A stretch of DNA of 64,000 bases from Ochromonas danica. Taxonomy: Eukaryota > Sar > Chrysophyceae > Chromulinales > Chromulinaceae. The translations under genes were made by a program, and so were the position numbers. Within the stretch, counting starts at the first letter, position 1. Every line of letters starts with the position of its first letter. The stretch is from positions 157,228 through 221,227 of the forward strand of contig VKHL01000035.1 of NCBI GenBank assembly GCA_015146655.1. The letters are read 5' to 3'. Below are positions 50,013 through 59,938 of the stretch, piece by piece. The notes below the pieces were generated by a model, which saw only the letters and a program-made list of their open reading frames with translations, was not told the DNA's origin and did no database searches.

Positions 50013-50536
50013 TCTTATCCCAACTAAAAGGACCGCAACACAAGAAGGAAAAGAAAACAATCAAACAATAGCAATTTGATGAGAAACAACTGTTCGGTCG
50101 TCCTCTGAAACTCATAATTATGGAGATATTAGTCCACTTTCCCTTGGTTAATCTACAGTGCGTAGCAATGCCATTGGCACGACTAGTCAAAGCTATAAGA
50201 ATCTGAGGCTTAAGATATGGCCAAGCTTAGGAAAATCCGTGCATCTAATGGGTTGCTTTGCAATGCTCTGGGAAACACAATTTCCCTGTAATGCCAATAA
50301 CCCCAACCTTTCTCCGAGTTACACAATTCATTAGCTTTTAATAAGAACTCATCAGTAAGCAAGCACAAGCACATAAAATATAACATAAAATGATCGAAAA
50401 AATCATCGAGTGATGCAGTACCCACGCCACACCACTCTACACCACACAAGATGCTTCATCATACAGTAATTTTCATGTTGTAATAAGTTGCCTTCTGGGA
50501 CCTTCTCTCCTATCCTTTAGCCAAGATGAAACTAGA
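50013..50536. other. Intergenic region
   Basis: About 520 bp. Open frames at 50210-50449 (-) and 49957-50190 (-) lack domain features. It presumably holds the NSRP1 promoter and the 3' region of the gene at 51130. Confidence 0.45.
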
Positions 50537-51130
50537 CTAGAGGCCATCTTCAGCAACAGCCCTCACGTCTGATGCAGAAGAAGGTTGCCACGTCAGTTGG
50601 AAAGGTAGCGTGACGACAACACCACTAGTATAAGTTGCTGCCCATGCTGCTGTTAGAGTGAACGTGATCGGACTGGAATCATCACCACTAAATCCTTCAA
50701 GATCTCTTGTGATAAGTTTGCCTTTCTTCTCCACTCTCTTTCCGCCACAAGAGCCTTTGTGGAATATGATGACATCACGATGAGGATCTCCTCTTAGCTC
50801 AAACACTACTTGAGAAGTTGGAGGACTAATCTCAACCTCCACCTCCTCTATGGAGGAGAGCACTGTGGCGTTGTTGAGGACGACCCCGTGCTGCTTGACT
50901 ATCACTGTGCGATCACTCTTGGCCACCACCGCCTTGTTCATTATCACTGTGCCCACTTCCAAAGACTTTTCACATTCTCTTAGCATAAACTGAGCCATGC
51001 TATCAACATGGGTCACCAAGAGAAGGCATAGGATAGAAACCAAAGCAAAGACAATCTTTGACATCGACATTGACATCGAGTGAAACAGGGCAGACATACG
51101 GATTAAGTTAACAAACGCGTTTTCTTCCAT
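50537..51130 (-). CDS. Signal-peptide-bearing protein, unknown function
   Basis: The frame from ATG 51130 has 197 residues; later in-frame ATGs (51097 and a Met-Ser run after it) put the start closer to the hydrophobic segment (KIVFALVSILCLLLVTHVDS) and one of these may be used. The mature part is strand-rich with one cysteine near the N-terminus and another in KGSCGGKRVEKK. It has segments such as VEVEISPPTSQVVFELRG and SPITFTLTAAWAATYTSGVV, suggesting a beta-sandwich secreted or membrane-anchored domain. I recognise no family. No plastid-type aromatic +1 residue is seen, so secretory routing is likelier than plastid. Confidence 0.55.
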   Translation of the reverse strand: MEENAFVNLIRMSALFHSMSMSMSKIVFALVSILCLLLVTHVDSMAQFMLRECEKSLEVGTVIMNKAVVAKSDRTVIVKQHGVVLNNATVLSSIEEVEVEISPPTSQVVFELRGDPHRDVIIFHKGSCGGKRVEKKGKLITRDLEGFSGDDSSPITFTLTAAWAATYTSGVVVTLPFQLTWQPSSASDVRAVAEDGL

Positions 51131-51379
51131 CGAAACAACACCTGTTTGAAAGTTTCAGTCTAGCGAATAGACGACATGTAATTGGGTTTGTTGACATCAA
51201 TTTCTTCTTTTAAGATTACAATCTCAGTTTCACACAGAATGACAATACTTCTCTCGCTTTAAATCCTTTAAATGTCAAGAAGACACCCGAATCCTTTAAA
51301 TGGATCTCACTCAACACTATGCCAACTAACCCGAGAGTTCATTAAGAGCATCTGATCTGATTAAGTCAGGTCATATGTT

Positions 51380-53056
51380 TCAGGACTCCACCAAGCGATC
51401 AGAATCTGTCAAGAAAGATCTGATGGAACGGCGATTGAGCCTCTCTTTCCAGAACTCTGACCCCCGCCCCTGAGGGAAGGACGGATCAGATTGAGTCAAA
51501 GGCGATGGCAACACAAATGACTTCGTTGCAGTTGCATGTGATAGCTCATGATCATCTTCATCTTCTTTCTTGAATGATGTGGGCAAGCTGGTAGCTAGTA
51601 GTCTGTGTCGGTTCATTCGATGAGAACTCCAGGAAGTAATGCGTTGAGGAGTGTAGAAGGATTGACAAGCTTGCTCAAAAGCACTGTCCTCGTGATGATG
51701 AGGCGGTGGAGTTCCATATCGTGTAGAATGTAGTAAGCGGCGTTGCATTTGTGCCTCAAGCTGCACAAAGGATCTTCGAGTGGAGGAATGGCGAAGGAAG
51801 CTCAGGTCCGGACTGACACTGCGCTTGGCGGTTGTTTCTGGACCAGACATATTATAACTGCTCTTCTCTTTGGGAACATGGAAGTGCGAGGACTGCATGT
51901 GTCTGCGATCTTCTGGCGGAAGAGTTGAAGAATGAAAAGGTTGCTCAGATTTCGCAGAAGAGGAAGATGGTGTTTCCGATGTCTTGGTTGTTCCTTGAGA
52001 GTTTGAATGATTAGCTGATTGAACAGGGACGAGGAGAGGGTTGCTGTTATTATCCAGAATGAGTGCATATAAAGACCCCACAGGTAATGAAGCAGAAGCA
52101 GATGAGGAAGAAGAAGCTGTGGCCGTGGCTGTGGCGGGTATTGGCGTAGGAGCAGAAGATGCTGGTGTCTGCACTGAAGGAGAAACAAAAGTGACCGTTG
52201 GATGTGTAAGAGGGGGAGAAGATAGTCCATTAGAGACATCATTTATTTTCCTCTCGGCTTGTCGGTCACACCAACGTCGATAGGTCCGTTGAACTGATTG
52301 CAGAAGAATACGATTAGCTTCTCGACTATATTGCCTCTTTATCTCCAGGGGAATTGTATCACCATCACTTGGAGAATGATGAGCATTGGCAGCTTCAGAA
52401 GAAGGACGAGCACGAGCAGGGTTAGATTCACTGTGTTGGACCTCCTCGCCATCATCACCACTAGTTGTAGGAGGACAATCCTCTGATCGCTTCATCTCTC
52501 CCACATGTGAGACATCTCTTGAGACATGAGGGAGATAGGATAGACTTGTCATGAAATCACTTTGATTGTTATTGTTGTTGCTATTGTTGTTATTGTAATG
52601 TCCCTTCTGTTGTTGGTCGGCACTGTGTCCCCCTGTGATGACTCTGTTGGAGGTATTCAAAGGAAGGCGACGCTGTGGAGAGAACCTCATAGCAGAAACT
52701 TCTCCATCAAAGTCTCCTTCTCCTCCTCCTCCTCTTTTCACTCGATCGAAATAGGAACTGCCATTGGAATCACTTTCTTCTATTATACCAGGTAAAGGCG
52801 GGGGTGGGGGGAGAGAAGATGATTTCGAGGCACTAGGAGGAAGTCTTCCTTGTGGTGGTCCTTGTCCTTGTAGCTGTGGAAGCACTTGAGATGGACCATC
52901 AGGTGTACTAGGCAGTAAGAAGTGTGGATGGCTGCCAGCTGGCAATATACTGCTCCCGTCAAACATGGAGATTGGAGATAAATTAGGTGAAAAATCCATC
53001 AATGGATTTACTCCATTAGATGACATGGGTCTCTTGGGAGTACTAAAGAGACTCAT
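51380..53056 (-). CDS. Disordered Pro/Ser-rich protein, unknown
   Basis: The ATG at 53056 (preceded by an in-frame TTG and a possible splice acceptor) gives 558 residues. The sequence is dominated by Ser, Pro, Gly, Asn and Gln, with an Asn run encoded by an ATT-type repeat (about 52560-52605, read on the minus strand) and an Ala/Thr/Ser run. One ordered-looking segment stands out: IKRQYSREANRILLQSVQRT followed by YRRWCDRQAER, an amphipathic helix reminiscent of an IQ motif. Short motifs FSPNLSPIS and STPKRP could be phosphorylation sites. I recognise no family. Coding status rests on the length of the frame and its clean composition. Confidence 0.55.
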   Translation of the reverse strand: MSLFSTPKRPMSSNGVNPLMDFSPNLSPISMFDGSSILPAGSHPHFLLPSTPDGPSQVLPQLQGQGPPQGRLPPSASKSSSLPPPPPLPGIIEESDSNGSSYFDRVKRGGGGEGDFDGEVSAMRFSPQRRLPLNTSNRVITGGHSADQQQKGHYNNNNSNNNNNQSDFMTSLSYLPHVSRDVSHVGEMKRSEDCPPTTSGDDGEEVQHSESNPARARPSSEAANAHHSPSDGDTIPLEIKRQYSREANRILLQSVQRTYRRWCDRQAERKINDVSNGLSSPPLTHPTVTFVSPSVQTPASSAPTPIPATATATASSSSSASASLPVGSLYALILDNNSNPLLVPVQSANHSNSQGTTKTSETPSSSSAKSEQPFHSSTLPPEDRRHMQSSHFHVPKEKSSYNMSGPETTAKRSVSPDLSFLRHSSTRRSFVQLEAQMQRRLLHSTRYGTPPPHHHEDSAFEQACQSFYTPQRITSWSSHRMNRHRLLATSLPTSFKKEDEDDHELSHATATKSFVLPSPLTQSDPSFPQGRGSEFWKERLNRRSIRSFLTDSDRLVES

Positions 53057-53316
53057 TATCTTCCTGTGGAGTAACAACTGCTATTTCTATTTATTTTTCC
53101 TCTCACCAGATCAAATTCAAATGGATGTCATTTGATGAAACCATATTAAATGTCATCTCTCATGTTCCATGGAATGTCCATGGAATATTTCCATGGAAGT
53201 TCTGTGGAACTGCTTGTTTGGACTACAATTCAACGAGATCATAAAAATTTATACACATTAAAATAGAAAAATAATAATTCAATACTTTCTCTTTCTGAAA
53301 TCTATTGACAGAAAAG
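53057..53316. promoter_or_regulatory. Divergent promoter region
   Basis: 260 bp between the starts of the disordered protein and the BART-domain protein. It includes three overlapping CCATGGAA-like words near 53165-53200, forming small palindromes around CCATGG. Confidence 0.35.
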
Positions 53317-54021
53317 ATGTTTCTTGCTCGTATAGAACAAGCTCAAAAGACTCTTTCTCATGAAGTTCATCGTATCCCCAAGAAATCTCCTATTTTACAT
53401 GAATTAAATGAATACCTATTTGATGTTTTTGATGCCAATTGTATGGAAGATTATCATATTCTAGAATCTTTTGAAAAACGTGCTATGGAAGCTTTTGACT
53501 CACCTTCCCCTTCTCATGATGACAGTGAAAGCAAAACAACATCATCAACTACTAACGCTAACAGAAATCCCAATGAATACACACATGAACAATATCTTCT
53601 GCATGAAGAATTTAAAACGTTATTTGACTCTTTAATTGAAACTTTCTTACAATCTAAAGGATATAGTAGTGATGATTTATATGAAGAGTTAAGAAAACAT
53701 TATCATAATAAGAAAGAAGTTGCTAGACATGGTGAACAAGCACAAGAAGCTGAAGAAGTGGTTGATATCTTAGCCTTTTATTCTGATTTCCCTTGTTGGG
53801 CTAATATGATGAAAGAGAATGTGAAGATAAGGAAGAGGTATAAGAGTTTTGTGGAGAAGATTATGGAAGCGTTTGAAAATGAAGCACAGCAGAAGAATGA
53901 TAACAACAACAACACTAATACTACTGCTACTACCGCTACTACTGCTACTACTGCTGCTGATTCCAAGGAGTTGCCGACCTCCTCATCTAGTGGAAGAGAT
54001 GTTAAAAGTGATAAGAAGTAA
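53317..54021 (+). CDS. BART (ARL2BP-like) domain protein
   Basis: The first true ATG is 53317 (the in-frame codon at 53305 is TTG); 234 residues. The N-terminal 200 residues are helical and match the BART domain pattern found in ARL2BP and CFAP36: SPILHELNEYLFDVFDANCM, EYTHEQYLLHEEFKTLFDSL and a FLQSKGYSSDDLYEEL helix. The conserved YSDFPCWANMMKENVKIR follows further on. The domain binds Arf-like GTPases of the ARL2/ARL3 type, often with roles at cilia or mitochondria. A Ser/Thr/Asn-rich insert lies at about 60-90. The C-terminus has a Thr/Ala/Asn run from ACT/GCT trinucleotide repeats. Confidence 0.6.
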   Translation: MFLARIEQAQKTLSHEVHRIPKKSPILHELNEYLFDVFDANCMEDYHILESFEKRAMEAFDSPSPSHDDSESKTTSSTTNANRNPNEYTHEQYLLHEEFKTLFDSLIETFLQSKGYSSDDLYEELRKHYHNKKEVARHGEQAQEAEEVVDILAFYSDFPCWANMMKENVKIRKRYKSFVEKIMEAFENEAQQKNDNNNNTNTTATTATTATTAADSKELPTSSSSGRDVKSDKK

Positions 54022-54374
54022 GCTAAGGCAAGTGAGAGAGTTAGATCTTTAGCACATCGCAGGGTTTGGGGAAGGAGAGGGAGAGGGAGAAGACTGTGTT
54101 AATGTAGTATGTCTGTTAGTGATGACTGTGTTGTGTTCAGGAAAGTGAGACATTAAGACAATAGATTCTATTATCATACAGACATTGGAGATCTCTCGGT
54201 ATGATAGTAATGATGTTATGTTATTGTAAACAATTCTTTATTAATTGAGAGTGTTTTTCATCATCAAGTGCATCATGTGATGGTAGACTATTTACAAAGA
54301 AACCCCTCTCACACAATAGTAGCTGGAAGTAGTCTATCCAGCTGTCAACTCCATAGACAAGGAGAAAGTTTAAA
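54022..54374. other. Convergent 3' region
   Basis: 350 bp between convergent stops. A GA-rich run near 54068-54090 is the only notable composition. Confidence 0.45.
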
Positions 54375-56991
54375 CTAGAAGATATGATGAGGGAAGTTAG
54401 CAAAGGGATCATCTTTCTTCTTGTTATTCTTCTTTTCATCTTTCTTGGCAGGGTCTATTGTGTTCAACGGATTGCCATTATCATCAATAGACCCTTCTGC
54501 ACCAATCGCATACATTTCTCCCTTTACATAAGGATTGCCATAGACTGATTGAGTTGGGGCAACAGTTCCTGATTTGGATGGCGTTGTCGTAGTGGTAGTG
54601 GTAGAGTTACTCGTATCCACAGTTGGTGGATGAGCACATCGCCATGTGTAGGAATACTTTTGAATAGGATAGCACTGTCCATTGAGAATCTGAAACACAA
54701 ACTGATCTCTTGCACCTCCACTTTCACCACAACCTTCCCATGTTGCATCAGGATAAGGAAATCCAGTTAATTCACCAAAGAGACCTAAACCTAATCGTAA
54801 AGTATAGAATCCATCTGTTAATGTTTGATAGCATTCATACGTACTCACACCATTACAAACTTTCCCAGAAGCATATAATATTCTTCCTTGATAGTTTGAA
54901 ATGTAATAAGGTGATCCATAAACTGTTAAAGGCCAAAATGCTGATATACCACTTTGTAATTGCTTCCAGTTTTTATGTGCAAATGAAACACAACGATAGC
55001 AAGCATCTTGCAAGGTGACCAAGTTCTCTGTCTCTACAAGTGAGAAGGACATGGTGGTCTTATCGAAATTGAAAAGCATCTTTGTTGCAAAGTCTCCTTT
55101 ATACCATGTCTTTGTGCTTTCTAGATAGACTTGCCATGAGATTTCCCAATAAAATCGAGCTTTAGTCGCAGCAAAGACTTTCACAATATAAACACCTTCA
55201 TCATCAGGAGAATAGGGACAATATCTCACCATAAAGGGTTCCACCTGAAAACAACCCACACATTCACATTACAAACAATATGGTAAGAAACACTTTGCAG
55301 TCAGTAGAGTTTTGATGAATGAAGGTCGTCGTCTTACCTGATCACAATGAGGGTGGAACGTATCATTGGATAAATCTGGTGCGCGCACAGTTAAGACAGC
55401 AGTATCCCAACCATCTTCAAAATGATCTGATAGCCACAATTGGATACAACTACCATTATGATAAGGTGTACGCATTTGTAACTCTGTTTTTGCACGATGA
55501 ATTAATGTTCCACCCCATAGAACAGGTCCTGAGAAATACTGTAAAGCAGGTCGAATTGCACTATGATCACTGCTATTCTCCGGATTGGGATAATAGCTGG
55601 TGTCATTCTCTGCATTATAAGAGAACAATTGAGATTGTTGTGACCAACTTGTACTACTCGTCAAGCTTTTGAAGACATAAGATGTAGAGAGATTAAATCC
55701 ATGAGAAGTGGCTAACAGGTAAGCGCCATTACTATAGACTTCTGTGTAATTATGAAATTCAGGATGACTTTCATTACGATTGAATAATTTCTGTTGAAGA
55801 GACCATCTAGTAGTAGCAAGACAAAACACAGCAACATACGTAAATCAACCTCAGAAGGCTAAATCAATCAAGGCAGTAGTGACAATGGCTATAGTGACTT
55901 ACTTGACCAGAGAGGAACTATGAGTATAGACATATACAGTCTCCACATTTCTCTCTGATAGCAGTCAGTAGGTCAGTTAACCAGCAATGAATGAGAAGAG
56001 AAGGGAGAGGAACAACGTACTATCAGCATCATCAGAACGAATTCCAATGGCGACATCAAATCTACTGGTGATGGTGACACTGGGACCCAAATAGCGCTGA
56101 CCAAGAGAGACATCCAAATTCTAATCTCACACATAATAATATGAGAGATCATTATACGTGCACCCCCTAAGAGAAAAGAGCGCAAAAATGTGTGATTACC
56201 TCAAGATCAATATTCAGTTTATAATTAGACATATCAACAGCCACTAGTTTTTGTTGCTGTGACCAAGCTGCGCCGCTTCCACGGAAGATATAGGCTGATC
56301 CTGTGGATGTATCTGTATTATCATTAATAGCAGAGATGACAGCAGTATTACTATAGAGAGACAGATCTTGTCCAAAATATTGATTTTTCGCACTATCTCG
56401 TGGAAGTAGTTTACTTTGTAATGACCACATCAAACCACTGGTTTGACGTTCATAGACATAGACAATACCAGCACTAGTACCATATCCTCTAGAAGAAATT
56501 AACAGTCGTTTAAGAGATAATGACATTTTCTCACCAAACATATCATTTCCTGTAGGATCAATTGCCACGAGACGTTGAACTTGTGACCAATGACGATTGG
56601 TCCCATTAAAGACATAGACATACCCATATTTATTATTACCATAAGGTGCTGAGATAATGAGAGTGGAACTATTTCCTACCATGGAATAACCAAATCCATC
56701 AGTTGCTGATAGTTCTGTTGGGAAGAGACGTGCTTGTTGTGACCAGACATATTGACTATACCGTAAAATACCTTCATCAGTAGTATGGACATAGACACCA
56801 GGATGTGTGGTATTAGCAGAATAACCTGAGATGAGTGAGACAAACCCACGACCAGAGAGGATAGAGGAGGATGTGGCACCATAGGTTGATCCTGCTTCAG
56901 ATACTGTGAGACGTTGTTGAAATGACCATTCATAACTTCCATGACATGTCCTCATTAGCAATAGTAAATACGACAAGAATAAAACCAACAT
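54375..56991 (-). CDS. Secreted FG-GAP beta-propeller-like protein
   Basis: Five exons: 56991-56200, 56120-56021, 55954-55903, 55806-55338 and 55244-54375, in frame, 760 residues. A signal peptide (MLVLFLSYLLLLMRTCHGSY) is followed by repeats of about 55 residues with the FG-GAP pattern: W-QQ-L, then DGFGYSMVGNSSTLIISAP and NKYGYVYVFNG; NDMFGEKMSLSLKRLLISS; NQYFGQDLSLYSNTAVISA and GSAYIF. These form integrin-alpha-like propeller blades. The second half has a NGSCIQLWLSDHFEDGWDTA motif, a Cys-rich region, and a Lys-rich C-terminus after a Thr run. No membrane anchor is seen, so it is probably extracellular or in the cell covering. The exact number of blades is uncertain. Confidence 0.8.
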
Positions 56992-57182
56992 AGTGAAGAT
57001 CTAACGTTTCATACAAACAACTCAATCTATCCATAGTCCAATTTCTTTTTCATCCTCCCGCACTGAAACTGATCCAACACACACACTACAATAATAATAC
57101 TGCGCAACACAATAATATTTGTTTTCTCTGTTGTTCGTTTTTTTGTCAACAACATGATGGAAAACAGAAATTTAGTGTAAAG
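56992..57182. promoter_or_regulatory. Divergent promoter region, FG-GAP / ankyrin genes
   Basis: Only 191 bp separate the two starts, one of the shortest divergent intervals here. AT-rich, with no recognisable box. Confidence 0.3.
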
Positions 57183-59345
57183 ATGGGAAGTGGAGCTAGC
57201 TTATCCGCATTATCAACTTCCCCTAATGGTGGAAGTAATAATCCAATAGTAGAAGTTGTATTAAAGCAACTACCCGAAGCAGTGGAAGAGTCCATCTATA
57301 TCCACGAGCGCTTCCCTCTTGTCATTGATCCTTCTGAACAAGCTGCTAGATTCTTCAAATATCAAACGGGTGCCTATATTAACTCTGAAGATCTTCTTCA
57401 TTTCACTAAAGTATCTCTTAACCGTGCTCTTGTCGCTTCTCTATTAAATGGTCGAACTCTAACGTTACGTTTCCCGACACTCGAGGGATTAACAGAAGAC
57501 ACACTCTTTGAAGAAGGTCTCTTTCCGAAAGAAGTTCTCAATCGAAATGAGTTCTTTCAAGATCACGTCTGGAGGTCTGTTTTGAAAGTGGAGAAAGGTG
57601 ATCCTCTCCCTGAAGAAGCTTCTATTTCTTCAGAATTTGCTTTTATTATCTGTACAGCTTCTGACTATATCCCTGACAAGTTAAGAGAGACCATGCATCT
57701 AATTAAAGTGAAAGATAGTCAAGTGAATGGAGAGAAGAGAGAAGGAGGAGAAGGAGATGCTGTGGCAGAACTCTATGGAGCACAAGAAATTATTCGGTGA
57801 GAAATGAAAACCATCCTTTCTCTACTACCATCTGACATGTTTCATATTGTCTTCTATGCCTTCTCTAATCTATTCGTATGTATTTTGTCATATCTTATAA
57901 TACCAGAAATAGTATAGAATTGGTTGAAGCAGCTTTTGATGGAGATCTAGATGAAGTGCAGAATCAGATTGCCAAGGGTTTCCATCTTGAGTCAGTTGAT
58001 GGTCGTAAGCATACAGCACTCTCTGAAGCTGCTTCACAAGGGCATTTAAATGTTGTTAACTATCTCTTAGAGGTACAGTAACTCACACCTCTTATCACGT
58101 TGTGTGTGTGTGGTGGTCACAATAACTGGATTGTTCCAATAGCATGGAGCTGATCCGAATGCTCTTAGTGATACCGGGCGGAGTCCTCTTTGGAGAGCAG
58201 CTTTCAACAACCACGTTGAAGTCGTACAGGTATTATTAGAGGCTGGTGCTAGCCCAGAGCATCGTGATAAGACTTCTTTAGAAAGTGCCTTTGATGTGGC
58301 ACAAAGTGAAGAAATGAGAGCATTACTGGTTGGTTATGTGATATCTCGTTCTTCTTTGATGAATGATTTCTAACAACAAAGAATGTGTAACATGTAGAGT
58401 GGATGGGATTTAAACAAAACAGAGAAGCTCTTAGAAGAGAGGAAGAAAGTTATTCTGGCCAATCTAGAAGCTCGAATCAAATCTTCTGCTGAAAGAGAAT
58501 TTGTGGCAAGGAATTTACTTCGTAAAGAATTAGTTGAGAAAGCAGAGAATGGAGATGTAGAGGGAATCAAGGAGTTACTCACTATGGTGGCAGAAGAAGC
58601 TAGTAAGAGTAACAGTAAACCTCGTGCTACAGCTGAGGTTCGCAATGATTTAGGACAATCGTTACTATCCATTGCTGCTCAACGAGATGATGTCGTCTTA
58701 GCAGAGTTCTTATTGACCTATTGGAAAGAATTGGATAAAGATCGTTGGGATCTTGTAGAAGGAGAAGTTAGTTCTGAAGCAAAAGTATTCAAAGGCAATC
58801 CTAACTCAAGAGATCTTAAAGGATGGACGTGTGTTTGTATTGCAGTCTTTCATGATGCTAAGAAAGTATTACAATTGTTATTAGATCATGGTGGAGATCC
58901 TAATATTCGCTCATCCTATAATAAGAATGCTTGGGATCTTGCTAAGGTACAGAACAGTATACTTCCTCTCTCTTTATTGTATTGGTGTCTATTTTGTGTT
59001 TTGTTTTCATTGTTATTACTGGTTGATTAGGATGAATTGGATGCTGCAGAGAAAGTGGTGAAATCACATGCCGAGATTCGAAGTATATTAGAAGAATTTG
59101 ATCGAAAACAGAATGCAAATCCTCGTCTATTTAGTAATGGTGAAGTGGTCAAGGGATCAGCTGCTTCAGATTTATATGATGGTCTTGATAAAGATGGTAC
59201 TGCCGTGGTTATGAACATTGAGATGAATCAAGAACAGCACGCCAATCGTGATGTCCCAACTCCTAAGAAGAAAGGGAATGCTGGAGGTAAACCTAAAGCC
59301 GGTGGTGGTAGTAGTGGTAGTGGTGCAAAGGCGAAGAAAAAGTAG
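57183..59345 (+). CDS. Ankyrin-repeat protein with myristoylation-like N-terminus
   Basis: Five exons: 57183-57796, 57907-58072, 58143-58328, 58398-58946 and 59031-59345, in frame, 609 residues. The start MGSGASLSALS fits an N-myristoylation signal. Residues about 20-200 form an uncharacterised domain (VIDPSEQAARFFKYQTGAYI ... FEEGLFPKEVLNRNEFFQDH). Ankyrin repeats follow: HTALSEAASQGHLNVVNYLL, RSPLWRAAFNNHVEVVQVLL, and after a helical insert (LNKTEKLLEERKKVILANLE) a last pair around KGWTCVCIAVFHDAKKVLQL. The C-terminus is basic and glycine-rich. The order of domains resembles IQ/ankyrin proteins of ciliated protists, but this is only suggestive. A membrane-tethered adaptor is a reasonable guess. 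Confidence 0.82.
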
Positions 59346-59938
59346 TTGATTTCATTTCCCTATTCAGGATCGTTTCTTATTGTACTTATGTGAGTATTAG
59401 AAGTTGTGTGTCATGTGTTCTCCTCTTCCGTACTGTACGCGGTACTACTCCTATATAAATTCTCTCGCTCTGTATGTTCTACATGCGCTCTCCGTTGTCT
59501 TTGCCAAAATTAATATCAATCAATTAACTTAAGAAGATGTTAAGTTGTTAAAACCCGCTGTGCCCAACCAACAACCCGCAGCCATCGGACTTGCTCGCCA
59601 AGCATTTGCATATCTAGATAGATTCGTTATTCGAGTACATGAAGCTAAGATATCAAGGCATTAGGTAAGATGGGTGTGTGTCTGTCTTTCCTCTTATTCT
59701 TTGCTAACCATCTAATATATGTGTTGAGCAACTAAGCTCAAGGCTATTGAAACATTAATAACCTTACCATCTATTAGAGACACTTTAAACATTAATACCC
59801 TTACTACAATAACTACTACTACAACTATTACTACTAATACAGCTACTACCACTGCTACTACTAGCAACAATAGCATAGTCATCTGATGAAGGAGTACCAG
59901 AACTACTACTGCTGTCAACTACTACTGGTGCTCAGACC
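59346..59938. other. Intergenic region with a CTA/ACT trinucleotide tract
   Basis: About 590 bp. From about 59800 to 59930 the sequence is an imperfect CTA/ACT repeat with interruptions, placed just downstream of the RHS/CRN-like gene. A TTAACTTAAG element is at 59524. I see no gene. Confidence 0.6.

Noticed and set aside
51743-52486. Several open frames of 60-146 residues overlapping the disordered protein
   Set aside because: Low-complexity shadows of a Ser/Pro/Ala-rich gene; none has a recognisable domain.
53778-53966. Val/Ala/Leu-rich antisense frame that looks like a membrane span
   Set aside because: It is the complement of an ACT/GCT trinucleotide run encoding Thr/Ala in the BART-domain gene.
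59712-59918. Val/Leu-rich minus-strand frame resembling a membrane protein
   Set aside because: It arises from the CTA/ACT tract read in one frame.
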